The notes under the pieces: generated by a model
Seen by the model: the letters and a program-made list of their open reading frames with translations, nothing else
Told to the model about the DNA's origin: nothing
Databases searched by the model: none
Shown here: one piece after another, positions 18,190 through 26,527 of the stretch
How the letters are laid out: the number at the start of each line of letters is the position of its first letter
Numbering within the stretch: position 1 is the first letter of the stretch
Made by a program: the position numbers and the translations under genes
From: Pinibacter sp031553495
GTDB lineage: Bacteria; Bacteroidota; Bacteroidia; Chitinophagales; Chitinophagaceae
DNA length: 64,000 nt
Direction of reading: 5' to 3'
NCBI GenBank assembly: GCA_031553495.1
Contig: JAVBLN010000007.1
Span: 1-64,000, forward strand

Positions 18190-18262
18190 ATTGAACCGCT
18201 AAGACATCGGTATTGCAGTAAAGATTTTGTGAGTTAAGATCCGGTTGTTTTAGTGGTTCAAT
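18190..18262. repeat. Spaced inverted repeat upstream of the SLC13 gene
   Basis: ATTGAACCGCTAA (18190-18202) and TTAGTGGTTCAAT (18250-18262) pair over 13 bp with one G:T. They lie between the CYTH gene and the SLC13 gene. A 47-nt loop makes a simple terminator unlikely; it may be a remnant repeat or a binding site. Confidence 0.6.
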
Positions 18263-18337
18263 TTAAAGCCAATACTACACATAAGCTATTGCAATTTTGA
18301 GAATATTTTTTGGTGAAAACTAAAGCGATTTTGACAT

Positions 18338-20017
18338 ATGGAAACTAAATCTGTTGCCTTCGACCCGCTGGATATGAACAATTACAAAATTGAGAAATTA
18401 CCAAGCAGGGAAAAATCGGGTTTTGAAAAATGGATGGCGAGGCTCGGCGGCCCTATTGCAATTATTATATTTCTTGTAGTTTATTTTTCGCGCAATATTG
18501 AATTTATCAATCACTTCGATCAGCATATGCTGGGCGCTACCGCATTGAAGCGACTTAATGAACTGGGCGAAGCAAAATTTATTCATATCAATTATGCAAT
18601 GCTGGCCATTTTTCTTGGGGCTATTGTGTTATGGATCACCGAGGCTATTCCAAATTATCTCACATCGCTTATTCTCATACTGGCAATGGTACTTACCGGT
18701 ATTACCAGTGAAAAAGTGGCGTATGCGCAGCTTGGCCACCCGGTAATGTGGTTAAATATTTTGTCTTTCGTATTGGCGAGCATGTTAGTGAAAACCAGGG
18801 TGGCTAAGCGTTTTGCACTGTGGTTTGTAATAAGGTTTGGTAAAAACGCTACCTGGATATTTTTTAGTTTCATTGTAATCAATGTTGTTTTATCGGCGTT
18901 CATTTCTGCAACAACCGCGAAGGCGGCTATTTTATTACCCATTTTTATGGTTGTGGCAGCTATTTACGGCGCCACCGGCGGCGATAATCGAAATAACTTC
19001 GGCCGCAACCTTGTGCTGCAAAATTTATTTCAAATAAATATTGGCGCAAGCGGTTTCCTAACAGGTTCCGGCGCCAATTTGTTTGCTGCCGCTCTAATAC
19101 TTGGCGCGTTGGGAGCTAATGCCACATTCCCTACTTATATGGATTGGTTTCAAGCTGCATTTCCATTATGCTTGTTACTGATTATTATCGGCTGGTTTGT
19201 GGGTGTAAAAATTATTTTCCCTATAAAAAAAGAAGAGCGTGTAGCACAACTTGAAGGAGGTATGGACAGGTTGAAGGCGGAATTGAAATCGCTCGGAAAA
19301 ATGACGTTTGACGAATACAAAGCCATTTTTATTTTCCTGTCTGTGTTGATCTTATGGTCAACCAGGGTAGCCGGGGGCGACGAAGGTGGCGCCACTGCGC
19401 AGGCAATGGCGGAGAAGGTTTCCACGCATCATTGGTGGAACCATAATATAAGCGAAACCGCTGTCGCATTTATCGGAGCTGTTATTGCATTACTGCCACG
19501 CATTGGTGTTTTAAAATGGAATGAAGTGGATATACCCTGGCACTTACTTATGTTTTCCGCTGGTGCGTATACGTTAGGAGCCGGATTGGAAGCAACAGGT
19601 TTCCCGGCGCTTGCGGTGAACGCGTTGTTTGATCACCTGGGAATTACAAAGGCCACTCCGTTTTGGGTAATTTACCTGCTGTTGACCGGAGCCATGTTGT
19701 TCAGCGCATTGTTGTTTCAATCAAAAACCATGCGTACAATTATTTTTATACCAATGGCAATAGGAGTGGCTAACAAGTTCGGATACCCGATTGTAAGCCT
19801 GGCTTTTCCTTTAGCTTTATTGATAGAGCATGTATATGTGCTGCCGTTTAATAGTAAACCCGCGGCATTGTTATATACCACGGATCAATACAGTTGGTCC
19901 GATACGTTTAAATACGGAATAACCATGATGATCATCAGTTGGATAATGATCATCATTTGGGGCGAAACAGTTCTCAGGTTTTTGGGATATACTCCAAATG
20001 GCGTATTCTTCCAGTAA
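18338..20017 (+). CDS. SLC13/DASS-family anion:Na+ symporter
   Basis: A 559-residue inner-membrane transporter with about 11-13 hydrophobic segments. The typical features are an ITEAIPNYLTSLILILAMVL segment, two halves each with a re-entrant hairpin, SATTAKAAILLPIFMVVAAI and SGANLFAAALILGALGANAT in the first, and ETAVAFIGAVIALLPRIGVL plus the late LFQSKTMRTIIFIPMAIGVA in the second. Family members move dicarboxylates, citrate, sulfate or phosphate with sodium. The canonical SNT substrate motifs are altered here (SATT and QSKT), so the substrate is open. The neighbouring OprP-like porin and CYTH gene make phosphate or sulfate as likely as a carboxylate. A terminator follows. Confidence 0.87.
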   Translation: METKSVAFDPLDMNNYKIEKLPSREKSGFEKWMARLGGPIAIIIFLVVYFSRNIEFINHFDQHMLGATALKRLNELGEAKFIHINYAMLAIFLGAIVLWITEAIPNYLTSLILILAMVLTGITSEKVAYAQLGHPVMWLNILSFVLASMLVKTRVAKRFALWFVIRFGKNATWIFFSFIVINVVLSAFISATTAKAAILLPIFMVVAAIYGATGGDNRNNFGRNLVLQNLFQINIGASGFLTGSGANLFAAALILGALGANATFPTYMDWFQAAFPLCLLLIIIGWFVGVKIIFPIKKEERVAQLEGGMDRLKAELKSLGKMTFDEYKAIFIFLSVLILWSTRVAGGDEGGATAQAMAEKVSTHHWWNHNISETAVAFIGAVIALLPRIGVLKWNEVDIPWHLLMFSAGAYTLGAGLEATGFPALAVNALFDHLGITKATPFWVIYLLLTGAMLFSALLFQSKTMRTIIFIPMAIGVANKFGYPIVSLAFPLALLIEHVYVLPFNSKPAALLYTTDQYSWSDTFKYGITMMIISWIMIIIWGETVLRFLGYTPNGVFFQ

Positions 20018-20040
20018 ACTATTTGGAATAGTTATTGTGA

Positions 20041-20074
20041 AAAAGTGAATACCCATGCGGGGTTCACTTTTTTG
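20041..20074 (+). terminator. Intrinsic terminator
   Basis: AAAAAGTGAA pairs with TTCACTTTTT, with an inner CCC/GGG stem and an ATGC loop, and a T-run on the right. It begins 24 bp after the SLC13 stop codon. The A/T symmetry means it could work in both directions. Confidence 0.8.
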
Positions 20075-20134
20075 GTGTTAATCGATTTTCGACAATTCTT
20101 ATTGTCGTGTAATTTATCAAATGTGTAAAGAAAG

Positions 20135-21592
20135 ATGATTGAAGATAAAGTAAAGATACATGATAAATTTTCGCTCGAATTCAAACTGACTTTCGCTGCA
20201 AGGAAGAAACAGGAGACCGGCGATTTTGAAATGAATGCATGGATTTTTATACCCAATAGCCTGGATATAAACAGATTTACTTATTCAAAACAGGATTTTT
20301 ACAGGGATATGAAAGCGTATGTACGCCTTATTACTCCTGTGTTCCTGCTTCGCAATATAGCGTGTGATAAAGAACAACCGCTTACACTTCTTGAAAAGGC
20401 GTTTAATGAAGTGGCTGCCAATGCTACACGCACCAATATACAGGAATATGAATACCAGATAAAAATGTTTCAATCCATATTCAAAAGCGCTTTGCGTGAT
20501 GAAATAGCGCACATTTTGAGTAATGGCATTGATGGAGATATGGATTACCTGATCAATACTTTTATTGAAAATTCAAGACTTATAGCTTCCAAATACAGGG
20601 CTTTGCGCAGAATTATCAATGCCCCTACCATTTCAAAAGATGTATTCGCATGCTTTTTTTATGGTGATGAATTTATGAGCAACATTATTGAGCTTCATGC
20701 ATTCAAGCTTTTAAGCGGACTCAAAAAAGGACATTCTGATATATACAAGCTTAAAAAGGATGAAATTCTTGGCCTGATTGAAGAAGAGCGCCATTATAAA
20801 ACTCGTAGCCATTATCCCATTGTGGAAAAAGGTATTAATGGCAGGGAAATTATCTGGCGTATGGGCGCATTGAAAAAGTATATCGAAAGCCAATTGTTCC
20901 TGACAGTAAGAAAAAAGAGGGAAGGTGTTTTGATAGAACAACTTTTCTTCAGCGTGGCTGCCGGTCTTTCCATGATATTCGCAACTATCGTGGCTTTTAT
21001 AGTGCAACGCAAGTATGGCAATTTTACATCAGAACTGTTTCTTGCGCTGGTAATTGGTTATATGTTGAAAGACAGGATCAAGGAGCTTTCGCGTTTATAT
21101 TTTGCACATAAGTTGAGTAAAAGATTTTTCGATCATAAATCATTGTTAAGCATTAGCAATGCCGAAATCGGATGGTATAAGGAAAGCATGGATTACATTG
21201 CCGAAGAAAAAATTCCGCGTGAAGTGAAAGCCTTGCGTAAGCGGGCTTCCATCATTGAAGCGGATAGTCGCATCAACGATGAAAAAATTATTCAGTACCG
21301 CATATTGCTACAGTATTCCCGCAAGCAAATACGCAACGAAGAAAACAGGTATTTCATTTCCGGCGTGAATAATATTATTCGTTTTAATGTAGCACACCTT
21401 ATTACAAAAATGGACAACCCTGAAAGTCCTCTATACGTGCCCGATGAGGAGAGAGATTACAAAATCATCAGCGGCGAAAAGGTTTATTTCCTGAATTTCA
21501 TAATGCAGTACAAATACGAAGAGCAGCTTGAATTTAAGCGATATCGCGTTTCATTCAACCGCGATGGAATTAAAACGATTGAAATGATATGA
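20135..21592 (+). CDS. Hypothetical protein with two central membrane helices, 485 aa
   Basis: No family is recognised. Residues about 1-265 are soluble and mixed alpha/beta, starting with a strand-rich module (IHDKFSLEFKLTFAARKKQE, MNAWIFIPNSLDINRFTYSK) and then helices. Two hydrophobic segments follow, LFFSVAAGLSMIFATIVAFI (about 270-290) and TSELFLALVIGYML (about 298-312). The C-terminal part is again soluble, with many charged helices and a final beta region. There is no signal peptide, so both ends should face the cytoplasm. It lies 117 bp after the SLC13 terminator, and association with the preceding transporter/CYTH block is only positional. Confidence 0.75.
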   Translation: MIEDKVKIHDKFSLEFKLTFAARKKQETGDFEMNAWIFIPNSLDINRFTYSKQDFYRDMKAYVRLITPVFLLRNIACDKEQPLTLLEKAFNEVAANATRTNIQEYEYQIKMFQSIFKSALRDEIAHILSNGIDGDMDYLINTFIENSRLIASKYRALRRIINAPTISKDVFACFFYGDEFMSNIIELHAFKLLSGLKKGHSDIYKLKKDEILGLIEEERHYKTRSHYPIVEKGINGREIIWRMGALKKYIESQLFLTVRKKREGVLIEQLFFSVAAGLSMIFATIVAFIVQRKYGNFTSELFLALVIGYMLKDRIKELSRLYFAHKLSKRFFDHKSLLSISNAEIGWYKESMDYIAEEKIPREVKALRKRASIIEADSRINDEKIIQYRILLQYSRKQIRNEENRYFISGVNNIIRFNVAHLITKMDNPESPLYVPDEERDYKIISGEKVYFLNFIMQYKYEEQLEFKRYRVSFNRDGIKTIEMI

Positions 21593-21604
21593 TTTTTTAA
21601 TGTG

Positions 21605-21671
21605 GGTATCGGCAGTATAGCTACTATTAAGCATCGTTGTGTCACTCACTTGTGCGGTAGTAATTCTATTC
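21605..21671 (+). repeat. Family R element, A subtype (plus)
   Basis: T-run, GGTATCGGCAGTATAGCTAC, core GCATCGTTGTGTCACTCACT, then TGTGCGGTAGTAATTCTATT. It starts 13 bp after the preceding stop codon and 84 bp before the next proposed gene start. Confidence 0.9.
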
Positions 21672-21754
21672 GGCAAGTTGAAACACTCCACACAAATTTA
21701 TACTGCTTATAGTATATACACGGAATTCACATGGTGTTTAAGATAAAAATGAGA

Positions 21755-22510
21755 ATGAAAAATATTGGTTGGATAGTTTGTATGTGTTTATTTGGATGTA
21801 TGTATAAATTGCAGGCACAGGATTATGATCTTTCGTTTATGCCGGCAATGAAGTCGGGCATAAAAATTTCATTCCCATTATCCGCAAAGTTTTCCGGTGA
21901 AATAGATGTGTTAAATGCCAGGCAGGATAATCGCGCCGGAGCTAATTTTTTTAAGTATGATAAATATTTGATGGGCAATTTTTGGCTTACTTATGCCGGT
22001 GTAAAAAATGTAAAGCTTTCGGTAATTTATTCCAATAAGGAAAAGTTTGAAGTGCCTGAAGTTGCGTCTTCCCGTAAGAATGAAAGCCGGTTTACTTTAC
22101 TTGGCGCTTTTACACAACCGTTTAAACAGTTAAGTGTTTTTGAACAATTAAGGATTGAAACGCGTTTTTTTGAAGACGGGAAGGGTGTCAGCAGGTCGTT
22201 TCCCAGGGTGAGGTTAAGGTTAGGCTCGGCCCGGCAGTTTAATGCGGGATCGTTGTTGCACTCACAGGCCATTACGTATTATAGCGAAGTGAGTATTAAG
22301 TTTCCGCCAAAAGATTTTGCTGCCAATCATTTCGACTTTTTTACACAAACCTGCTATTATACCGCGGGTATAAGTAAAAGTATCGCCATTGATGCCGGCG
22401 CGTTTGGCCAGCTTCAGCTAAAGCCCAACGGCAAAAAGTTTTATATGAACTATGGACCGCAACTGTATTTAAAATATAGCATTGCTAAAACAAATCAAAA
22501 ACGATTGTAA
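21755..22510 (+). CDS. Outer-membrane beta-barrel protein, DUF2490-like
   Basis: From the ATG at 21755 the N-terminus is MKNIGWIVCMCLFGCMYKLQ followed by AQ, a signal peptide; the ATG at 21731 would add eight charged residues in front. The mature part, about 230 residues, alternates polar and aromatic residues in about ten strands (GNFWLTYAGVKNVKLSVIYS, LSVFEQLRIETRFFEDGKGV, HFDFFTQTCYYTAGISKSIA, MNYGPQLYLKYSI). The pattern FEQLRIETRFF..... and RVRLRLG is typical of DUF2490 barrels. Function is unknown. It is upstream of mgtC-like gene by 47 bp and may share its transcript. Confidence 0.75.
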   Translation: MKNIGWIVCMCLFGCMYKLQAQDYDLSFMPAMKSGIKISFPLSAKFSGEIDVLNARQDNRAGANFFKYDKYLMGNFWLTYAGVKNVKLSVIYSNKEKFEVPEVASSRKNESRFTLLGAFTQPFKQLSVFEQLRIETRFFEDGKGVSRSFPRVRLRLGSARQFNAGSLLHSQAITYYSEVSIKFPPKDFAANHFDFFTQTCYYTAGISKSIAIDAGAFGQLQLKPNGKKFYMNYGPQLYLKYSIAKTNQKRL

Positions 22511-22557
22511 CAGATACAGATAAACGAATATGATTTTACATTTATAAATTTTGAATT

Positions 22558-23247
22558 ATGCTTACATGGGAGGAAATATTATTACGATTAGCAGTTGCCT
22601 CTGTTTTGGGAGGACTCGTTGGAATTGAAAGACAACGTTATGATTGGGCTGCGGGCCTGCGTACGCATATGCTGGTATGCCTTGGTTCCGCTTTAATGAT
22701 GATTGTTTCATCATTCGGGTTTATGGATGTTTTAAGTTTAGGCCATTCAAATATAAGTCTCGATGTGTCGCGGGTGGCGGCGCAGGTTGTGAGTGGTATT
22801 GGTTTTCTTGGTGCCGGTACCATCATGTTTTTAAAACGTGAGGAGGTAAAAGGATTAACAACTGCCGCGGGTTTGTGGGCGGTTGCCGGTGTTGGATTAG
22901 CCATTGGCGGCGGTTTGTATTTTGCCGGAGGTGTTACTACTGCTTTGATTTTAATAATATTGGTATTAATAAAACCTGCCAAGAAAAAAATATCCGCATT
23001 TTATCATCCGCGTGAAGTGCATTTGCTGGTAAACAGAAGTGCTCGCAGTATCCGGCAAATTGAGGCGCTGGCTAGTGAAAATCATTTGAAGTTTGACCAG
23101 GTTGCCATTTTGCATACCGACAAAGATGATAATGATCTTTTGCAACTGAGGTTTGAGAAACATGTTTCTACAGACGCGTTGCTTGGCTTTATGGATTCGC
23201 TGAAGCAACTTCAAGGCATTAATGAAGTAAAGTTAAGAATGGATTAA
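22558..23247 (+). CDS. MgtC/SapB-family membrane protein
   Basis: The 229-residue protein has four to five hydrophobic segments with the MgtC signature: ILLRLAVASVLGGLVGIERQ, AGLRTHMLVCLGSALMMIVS, RVAAQVVSGIGFLGAGTIMF and VKGLTTAAGLWAVAGVGLAI. The C-terminal 75 residues form an ACT-like soluble domain (EVHLLVNRSARSIRQIEALA). MgtC proteins support growth in low magnesium and modulate membrane potential and phosphate balance in other bacteria; they are not magnesium pumps. The function here is inferred from family only. It converges with a lipid kinase gene over 29 bp. Confidence 0.92.
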   Translation: MLTWEEILLRLAVASVLGGLVGIERQRYDWAAGLRTHMLVCLGSALMMIVSSFGFMDVLSLGHSNISLDVSRVAAQVVSGIGFLGAGTIMFLKREEVKGLTTAAGLWAVAGVGLAIGGGLYFAGGVTTALILIILVLIKPAKKKISAFYHPREVHLLVNRSARSIRQIEALASENHLKFDQVAILHTDKDDNDLLQLRFEKHVSTDALLGFMDSLKQLQGINEVKLRMD

Positions 23248-23276
23248 GTGTGTAATAGGCCATAAACAGTAGCTGT

Positions 23277-24167
23277 CTACTGCAACAATTTAAAACAATT
23301 TGGAATCACTTTTATTTCAAATGATGATGCGGTTTCTTTTGGCTCGCCGTCAATGTGGAGCGGCGCCATCGATGTGTTTTTAATAAGCAGGTTGTTTGTT
23401 TGAAAATATGCGATCCCCGTTTTCTTTATTACTACTTCCGATGTTACCTTTCCCCCGGTTATTTGTTGCAGCATGGCTATTGTTAACACCGCTTTATTCA
23501 TTCCCGGTACAATTACAATATCCAGCAAACCATCATTCAGACTGGCTTTGGGCGCTATTGTAAATTGATTGCCAAACTGGTTACTGTTGGCTATACTTAT
23601 GAAAAACGCCTGAGTACTAAAAGTTGTTTTATTTATTGTTATGTCAAAATCATGAGGCTTTGCAATAAAGAAATTTTTAAAAGATTGCTTCGCATAGGTT
23701 AACAATCCACGTGTTTTTTGCTTCGCAAAATCATGTGCTATTTTAGCATCAAACCCTATACCGCAAAGCATACAGGCAAACTGATTGTTGATTGTAAAAG
23801 CATCGGTAGGGTTTGCTTTCCCTTTAAAAATTATATCCAGCGCTTTTGCAATATCTTTAGGAATTTTCGCGGTATTGGCCAGCCCGTTTCCCGAGCCGAG
23901 CGGTATAATGCCGAAGTTCACATTTGTTTTATATAACTGCTGTGTAACAGTGTTAACGGTGCCATCGCCGCCACAAATAATAATATCGGTAACGTATTCT
24001 TCTTCTATTTTTTGTTTTACAAACTTGTAATCGCCACTGGCAACAGTTGGTAGTATTTCAAAATCAATATTTGCTGCTTTAGTTTTTGCTGAAATCAATT
24101 CCGGCAACTTCTTTTTGCTGGCCGTGCCTGAAATGGGATTTATTAAGTAGATAAGTTTCCGATGCAT
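23277..24167 (-). CDS. Diacylglycerol/sphingosine kinase-like lipid kinase
   Basis: Starting at 24167 (MHRKLIYLINPISGTASKKK) it has 296 residues. Motifs of the DAGK catalytic family are clear: the N-terminal NPISG loop, GGDGTVNTV at 66-74 and PLGSGNGLA at 89-97, with a C-terminal half that includes CGIGFDAKIAHDF and LNDGLLDIVIV. The YegS/DgkB-type enzymes phosphorylate diacylglycerol, other lipids or sphingoid bases; sphingolipids occur in Bacteroidota, so either substrate is possible. The upstream 21 residues of the open frame are not conserved in type and overlap the promoter region. Confidence 0.92.
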   Translation of the reverse strand: MHRKLIYLINPISGTASKKKLPELISAKTKAANIDFEILPTVASGDYKFVKQKIEEEYVTDIIICGGDGTVNTVTQQLYKTNVNFGIIPLGSGNGLANTAKIPKDIAKALDIIFKGKANPTDAFTINNQFACMLCGIGFDAKIAHDFAKQKTRGLLTYAKQSFKNFFIAKPHDFDITINKTTFSTQAFFISIANSNQFGNQFTIAPKASLNDGLLDIVIVPGMNKAVLTIAMLQQITGGKVTSEVVIKKTGIAYFQTNNLLIKNTSMAPLHIDGEPKETASSFEIKVIPNCFKLLQ

Positions 24168-24236
24168 CAGGCAAAAATAATGTAATATAGATTGCCGATT
24201 AATAATCCGGAAATTTGCGATGCATAACATTTTTTT

Positions 24237-24306
24237 ATGGGCCCGGCGGTAGTGCCACTATTAAGCATCGTTGTGTCACTCACTTGTACGGCAGTAATGC
24301 TATTCA
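24237..24306 (+). repeat. Family R element, A subtype (plus), first of an inverted pair
   Basis: The outer end is ATTTTTTTATGGGCCCGGCG, followed by GTAGTGCCACTATTAAGCAT, the GTGTCACTCACTTG core and ACGGCAGTAATGCTATTCAG. It is paired with the minus B-subtype copy at 24695. A 5-bp ATAAC occurs directly outside both ends, a possible target duplication. Confidence 0.9.
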
Positions 24307-24310
24307 GCAA

Positions 24311-24489
24311 GTTATGAGTTATGAGTTATGAGTTTTGAGTGCTTTTGTTTTGGCTTGCAATCAGTGTAAAAAGCATTCTCAATTTATTTTAACTACAAGG
24401 TTCACCAGGAAAGCACAAGGCACACAAGGCGTGGTAACAATTCAGCAAACCCTTGCGTACCTTGAGCCTCTATTGTGCCCCTTGTGGTT
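24311..24489. repeat. Composite tail: heptamers, conserved spacer and nested inverted repeat
   Basis: Three GTTATGA and one GTTTTGA unit in 7-bp phase (24311-24338) lead to GTGCTTTTGTTTTGGCTTGC, AATCAGTG and AAGCATTCTCAATT. Then comes an inverted repeat with outer arms AACTACAAGG (24391) and CCTTGTGGTT (ending 24489). The same modules in the same order follow the family R copy at 60845. Confidence 0.8.
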
Positions 24490-24694
24490 AAACAACGGTT
24501 CTGTTCTGCATGTTAGCGCCAGGTGTGTGATAAACAACTAAAAGAATTGTCTGCTTTTTTCAGGACGAGACTGAGTGTCTTATGACGTTGCTTAAAAAAG
24601 ATTTCGCTACTCATAATGAACCAAACTGTGCGAGAGATCTCTATGCGATCAGCGGCTCTGAGATCTGATTTCCGATCTCTTTACTTATAAACCC

Positions 24695-24770
24695 ATTGCT
24701 GCCATGAAATACTACAGATGAACGAAATGCGACGCAACGATGATGCCATGAAAAACTACTGCCGGTACCC
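24695..24770 (-). repeat. Family R element, B subtype (minus)
   Basis: Two near-identical arms, GCCATGAAATACTAC and GCCATGAAAAACTAC, flank GATGAACGAAATGCGACGCA. The outer end is GCCGGTACCCAAAAAATAAC. It has the same architecture as A copies but different variable segments. Confidence 0.88.
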
Positions 24771-25002
24771 AAAAAATAACTCACTCCGCTTCCTAATATT
24801 TAACCCGGCAATTGCTTTTTTGTAACCAATAACCGATCTTTGATATTGCTCATAAATATTGCTCGTAAAATTTGATTACAATCATTCATTTGTGGTGAAT
24901 GTTAAAGCTGTAAGCAAGCTATTCTCAGGTGTTAACTTGTATAGAAATATGATTTTTGCACGCTTGCCAAAAATCAAAGTTCATATTTATAATTAACAAT
25001 AA

Positions 25003-26343
25003 ATGACAGCATCTGATTCTCCTGAAGTGCTAACTGATAAATTGATATTGGCAAGAAAAATGGACTTGTTGCTTCGAACAGGGCAAATGCTTATGCAGAG
25101 TGGTGCCGATAGCAACCGGATTGATCGTAACCTTAGGCGCATTGCTGCATACATGGGTATTTCTGCCGATAAATTTCACATGCATATTACTTACACTACG
25201 CTTATGTTAAGCATTAGCGATGGTGTTAATTCCATTACCAAATTCCGCAAATGTACCGGGCATGGTGTTAATATGACCACCGTATCTGCCATATCGCGGT
25301 TAACCTGGCATGCGTTGGAAAATGAATATACTATAGATCAATATGAAAAAGAGCTTGATCGTATTGCAGGTATTGGGCATCACTACCCGCGGTGGCTTAT
25401 TGTTTTGTCTGTGGGGCTTGCCTGCGGCGGCTTCTGTATGTTGTTTGGATGTGATGAGGCGGCGGCCTTAACCACATGGGTGGCGGCTTCTGTTGCTTTA
25501 TTTATAAGGCAGGAATTGCACAAAAGACGCTTGAACAATTATATGGTGGTGGCAGTAAGCGCATTTGTTGCTACCATGATCAGTACGCTGGCCGCTAGTT
25601 TTCAATTCAGTACTACTCCCAATCATCCCATCTTCGCATCGGTATTATTCTTAATTCCTGGGGTTCCGCTGATCAATTCGCTGGATGATATGATTGACGG
25701 GTTCACTATAGTGGGCTTGACGCGGGCGATTGTAGGGTTTCTAATTATTATTTCAATTTCGTTTGGTATGACGGTGGCGTTTAAGGCTTTACAAATTCAG
25801 GAATACGCCGCATCGTTCACTATGCCCAGCCTTTGGCATACTGCTTTAGCCGGAGCAATTGCTGCAGGCGGTTTTGCCATATTATTTAATGTGCCGGTGC
25901 GAACGCTGGCTTTGTGCGCCATAGGGGGCGCCATTGCACTGGTTACCAGGAATTTGCTTACATCGGTTGAAATCAGCTTGCCAATGGCGTCGTTTTGCGG
26001 CTCACTAGCAGCAGGCATCTGGACTATATACTGGGTGCATAAAGTGCACACTCCCGGTCACGTTATTTCCATACCTCCGGTTATTCCAATGGTTCCAGGT
26101 GTGCTTGCGTATAAAGCCATGATAGGAATGTTTTCATTTACAGCTTTTAAATCCACAGTAGTAGAGCCGGAAAAAATTCACGCATTTATACAAATGTTTG
26201 AACCGGCTATAAAATCAATTTTAACTGTACTGGGCATTTCTCTTGGTGTGGCCATCCCCAACATTATTGACAGGTTTTATTCTGCAAAAAATAAACAGAG
26301 GAGAATTGAGAATGCCTTGCAATTACGAAGATTTCAGATATAG
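25003..26343 (+). CDS. ThrE-family threonine/serine exporter
   Basis: A 446-residue membrane protein. The N-terminal 130 residues form the soluble ThrE domain (ARKMDLLLRTGQMLMQSGAD, SNRIDRNLRRIAAYMGISAD, HMHITYTTLMLSI), followed by about ten membrane helices. Both ThrE (five-helix) and ThrE_2 parts are fused in one chain, as in Corynebacterium ThrE; many bacteria have them as two genes. The phrases FLIPGVPLINSLDDMIDG and PPVIPMVPGVLAYKAM are the matching signatures of the two halves. It should export threonine, serine or a related small molecule using the proton gradient. It is monocistronic, with a hairpin after it. Confidence 0.92.
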   Translation: MTASDSPEVLTDKLILARKMDLLLRTGQMLMQSGADSNRIDRNLRRIAAYMGISADKFHMHITYTTLMLSISDGVNSITKFRKCTGHGVNMTTVSAISRLTWHALENEYTIDQYEKELDRIAGIGHHYPRWLIVLSVGLACGGFCMLFGCDEAAALTTWVAASVALFIRQELHKRRLNNYMVVAVSAFVATMISTLAASFQFSTTPNHPIFASVLFLIPGVPLINSLDDMIDGFTIVGLTRAIVGFLIIISISFGMTVAFKALQIQEYAASFTMPSLWHTALAGAIAAGGFAILFNVPVRTLALCAIGGAIALVTRNLLTSVEISLPMASFCGSLAAGIWTIYWVHKVHTPGHVISIPPVIPMVPGVLAYKAMIGMFSFTAFKSTVVEPEKIHAFIQMFEPAIKSILTVLGISLGVAIPNIIDRFYSAKNKQRRIENALQLRRFQI

Positions 26344-26439
26344 TAATGTTGCCATAATTTTACAAGAATAAAAGTAACCGGCCAATCGGCCTGTTTGGTA
26401 TAAATTTTGTCCTCTAACAACCAAATTGCTGTCCATGTT

Positions 26440-26504
26440 GTGGCCTCCGTCCGGATTCTGATAGATCTCAAAAGAAAGATATTATTTCCGGACGGCAAGG
26501 CCAC
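26440..26504. terminator. Long hairpin between convergent genes
   Basis: GTGGCCTCCGTCCGGA (26440-26455) pairs with TCCGGACGGCAAGGCCAC (26487-26504), interrupted by a 2-nt bulge, around an A-rich 31-nt loop. It lies between the 3' ends of the ThrE gene and the MutS-like gene, with TTTTAATTTT to its right. It may be a bidirectional terminator, though the large loop is unusual. Confidence 0.55.
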
Positions 26505-26527
26505 TTTTAATTTTCAACTGTCTCCTG

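Noticed and set aside
24335..24541. Small ORF in the ThrE upstream region, with similar peptides at 58576-58761
   Set aside because: Both are translations of the repeated tail module (GCTTTTGTTTTGGCTTGCAA); the similarity comes from the DNA repeat, not from coding selection.
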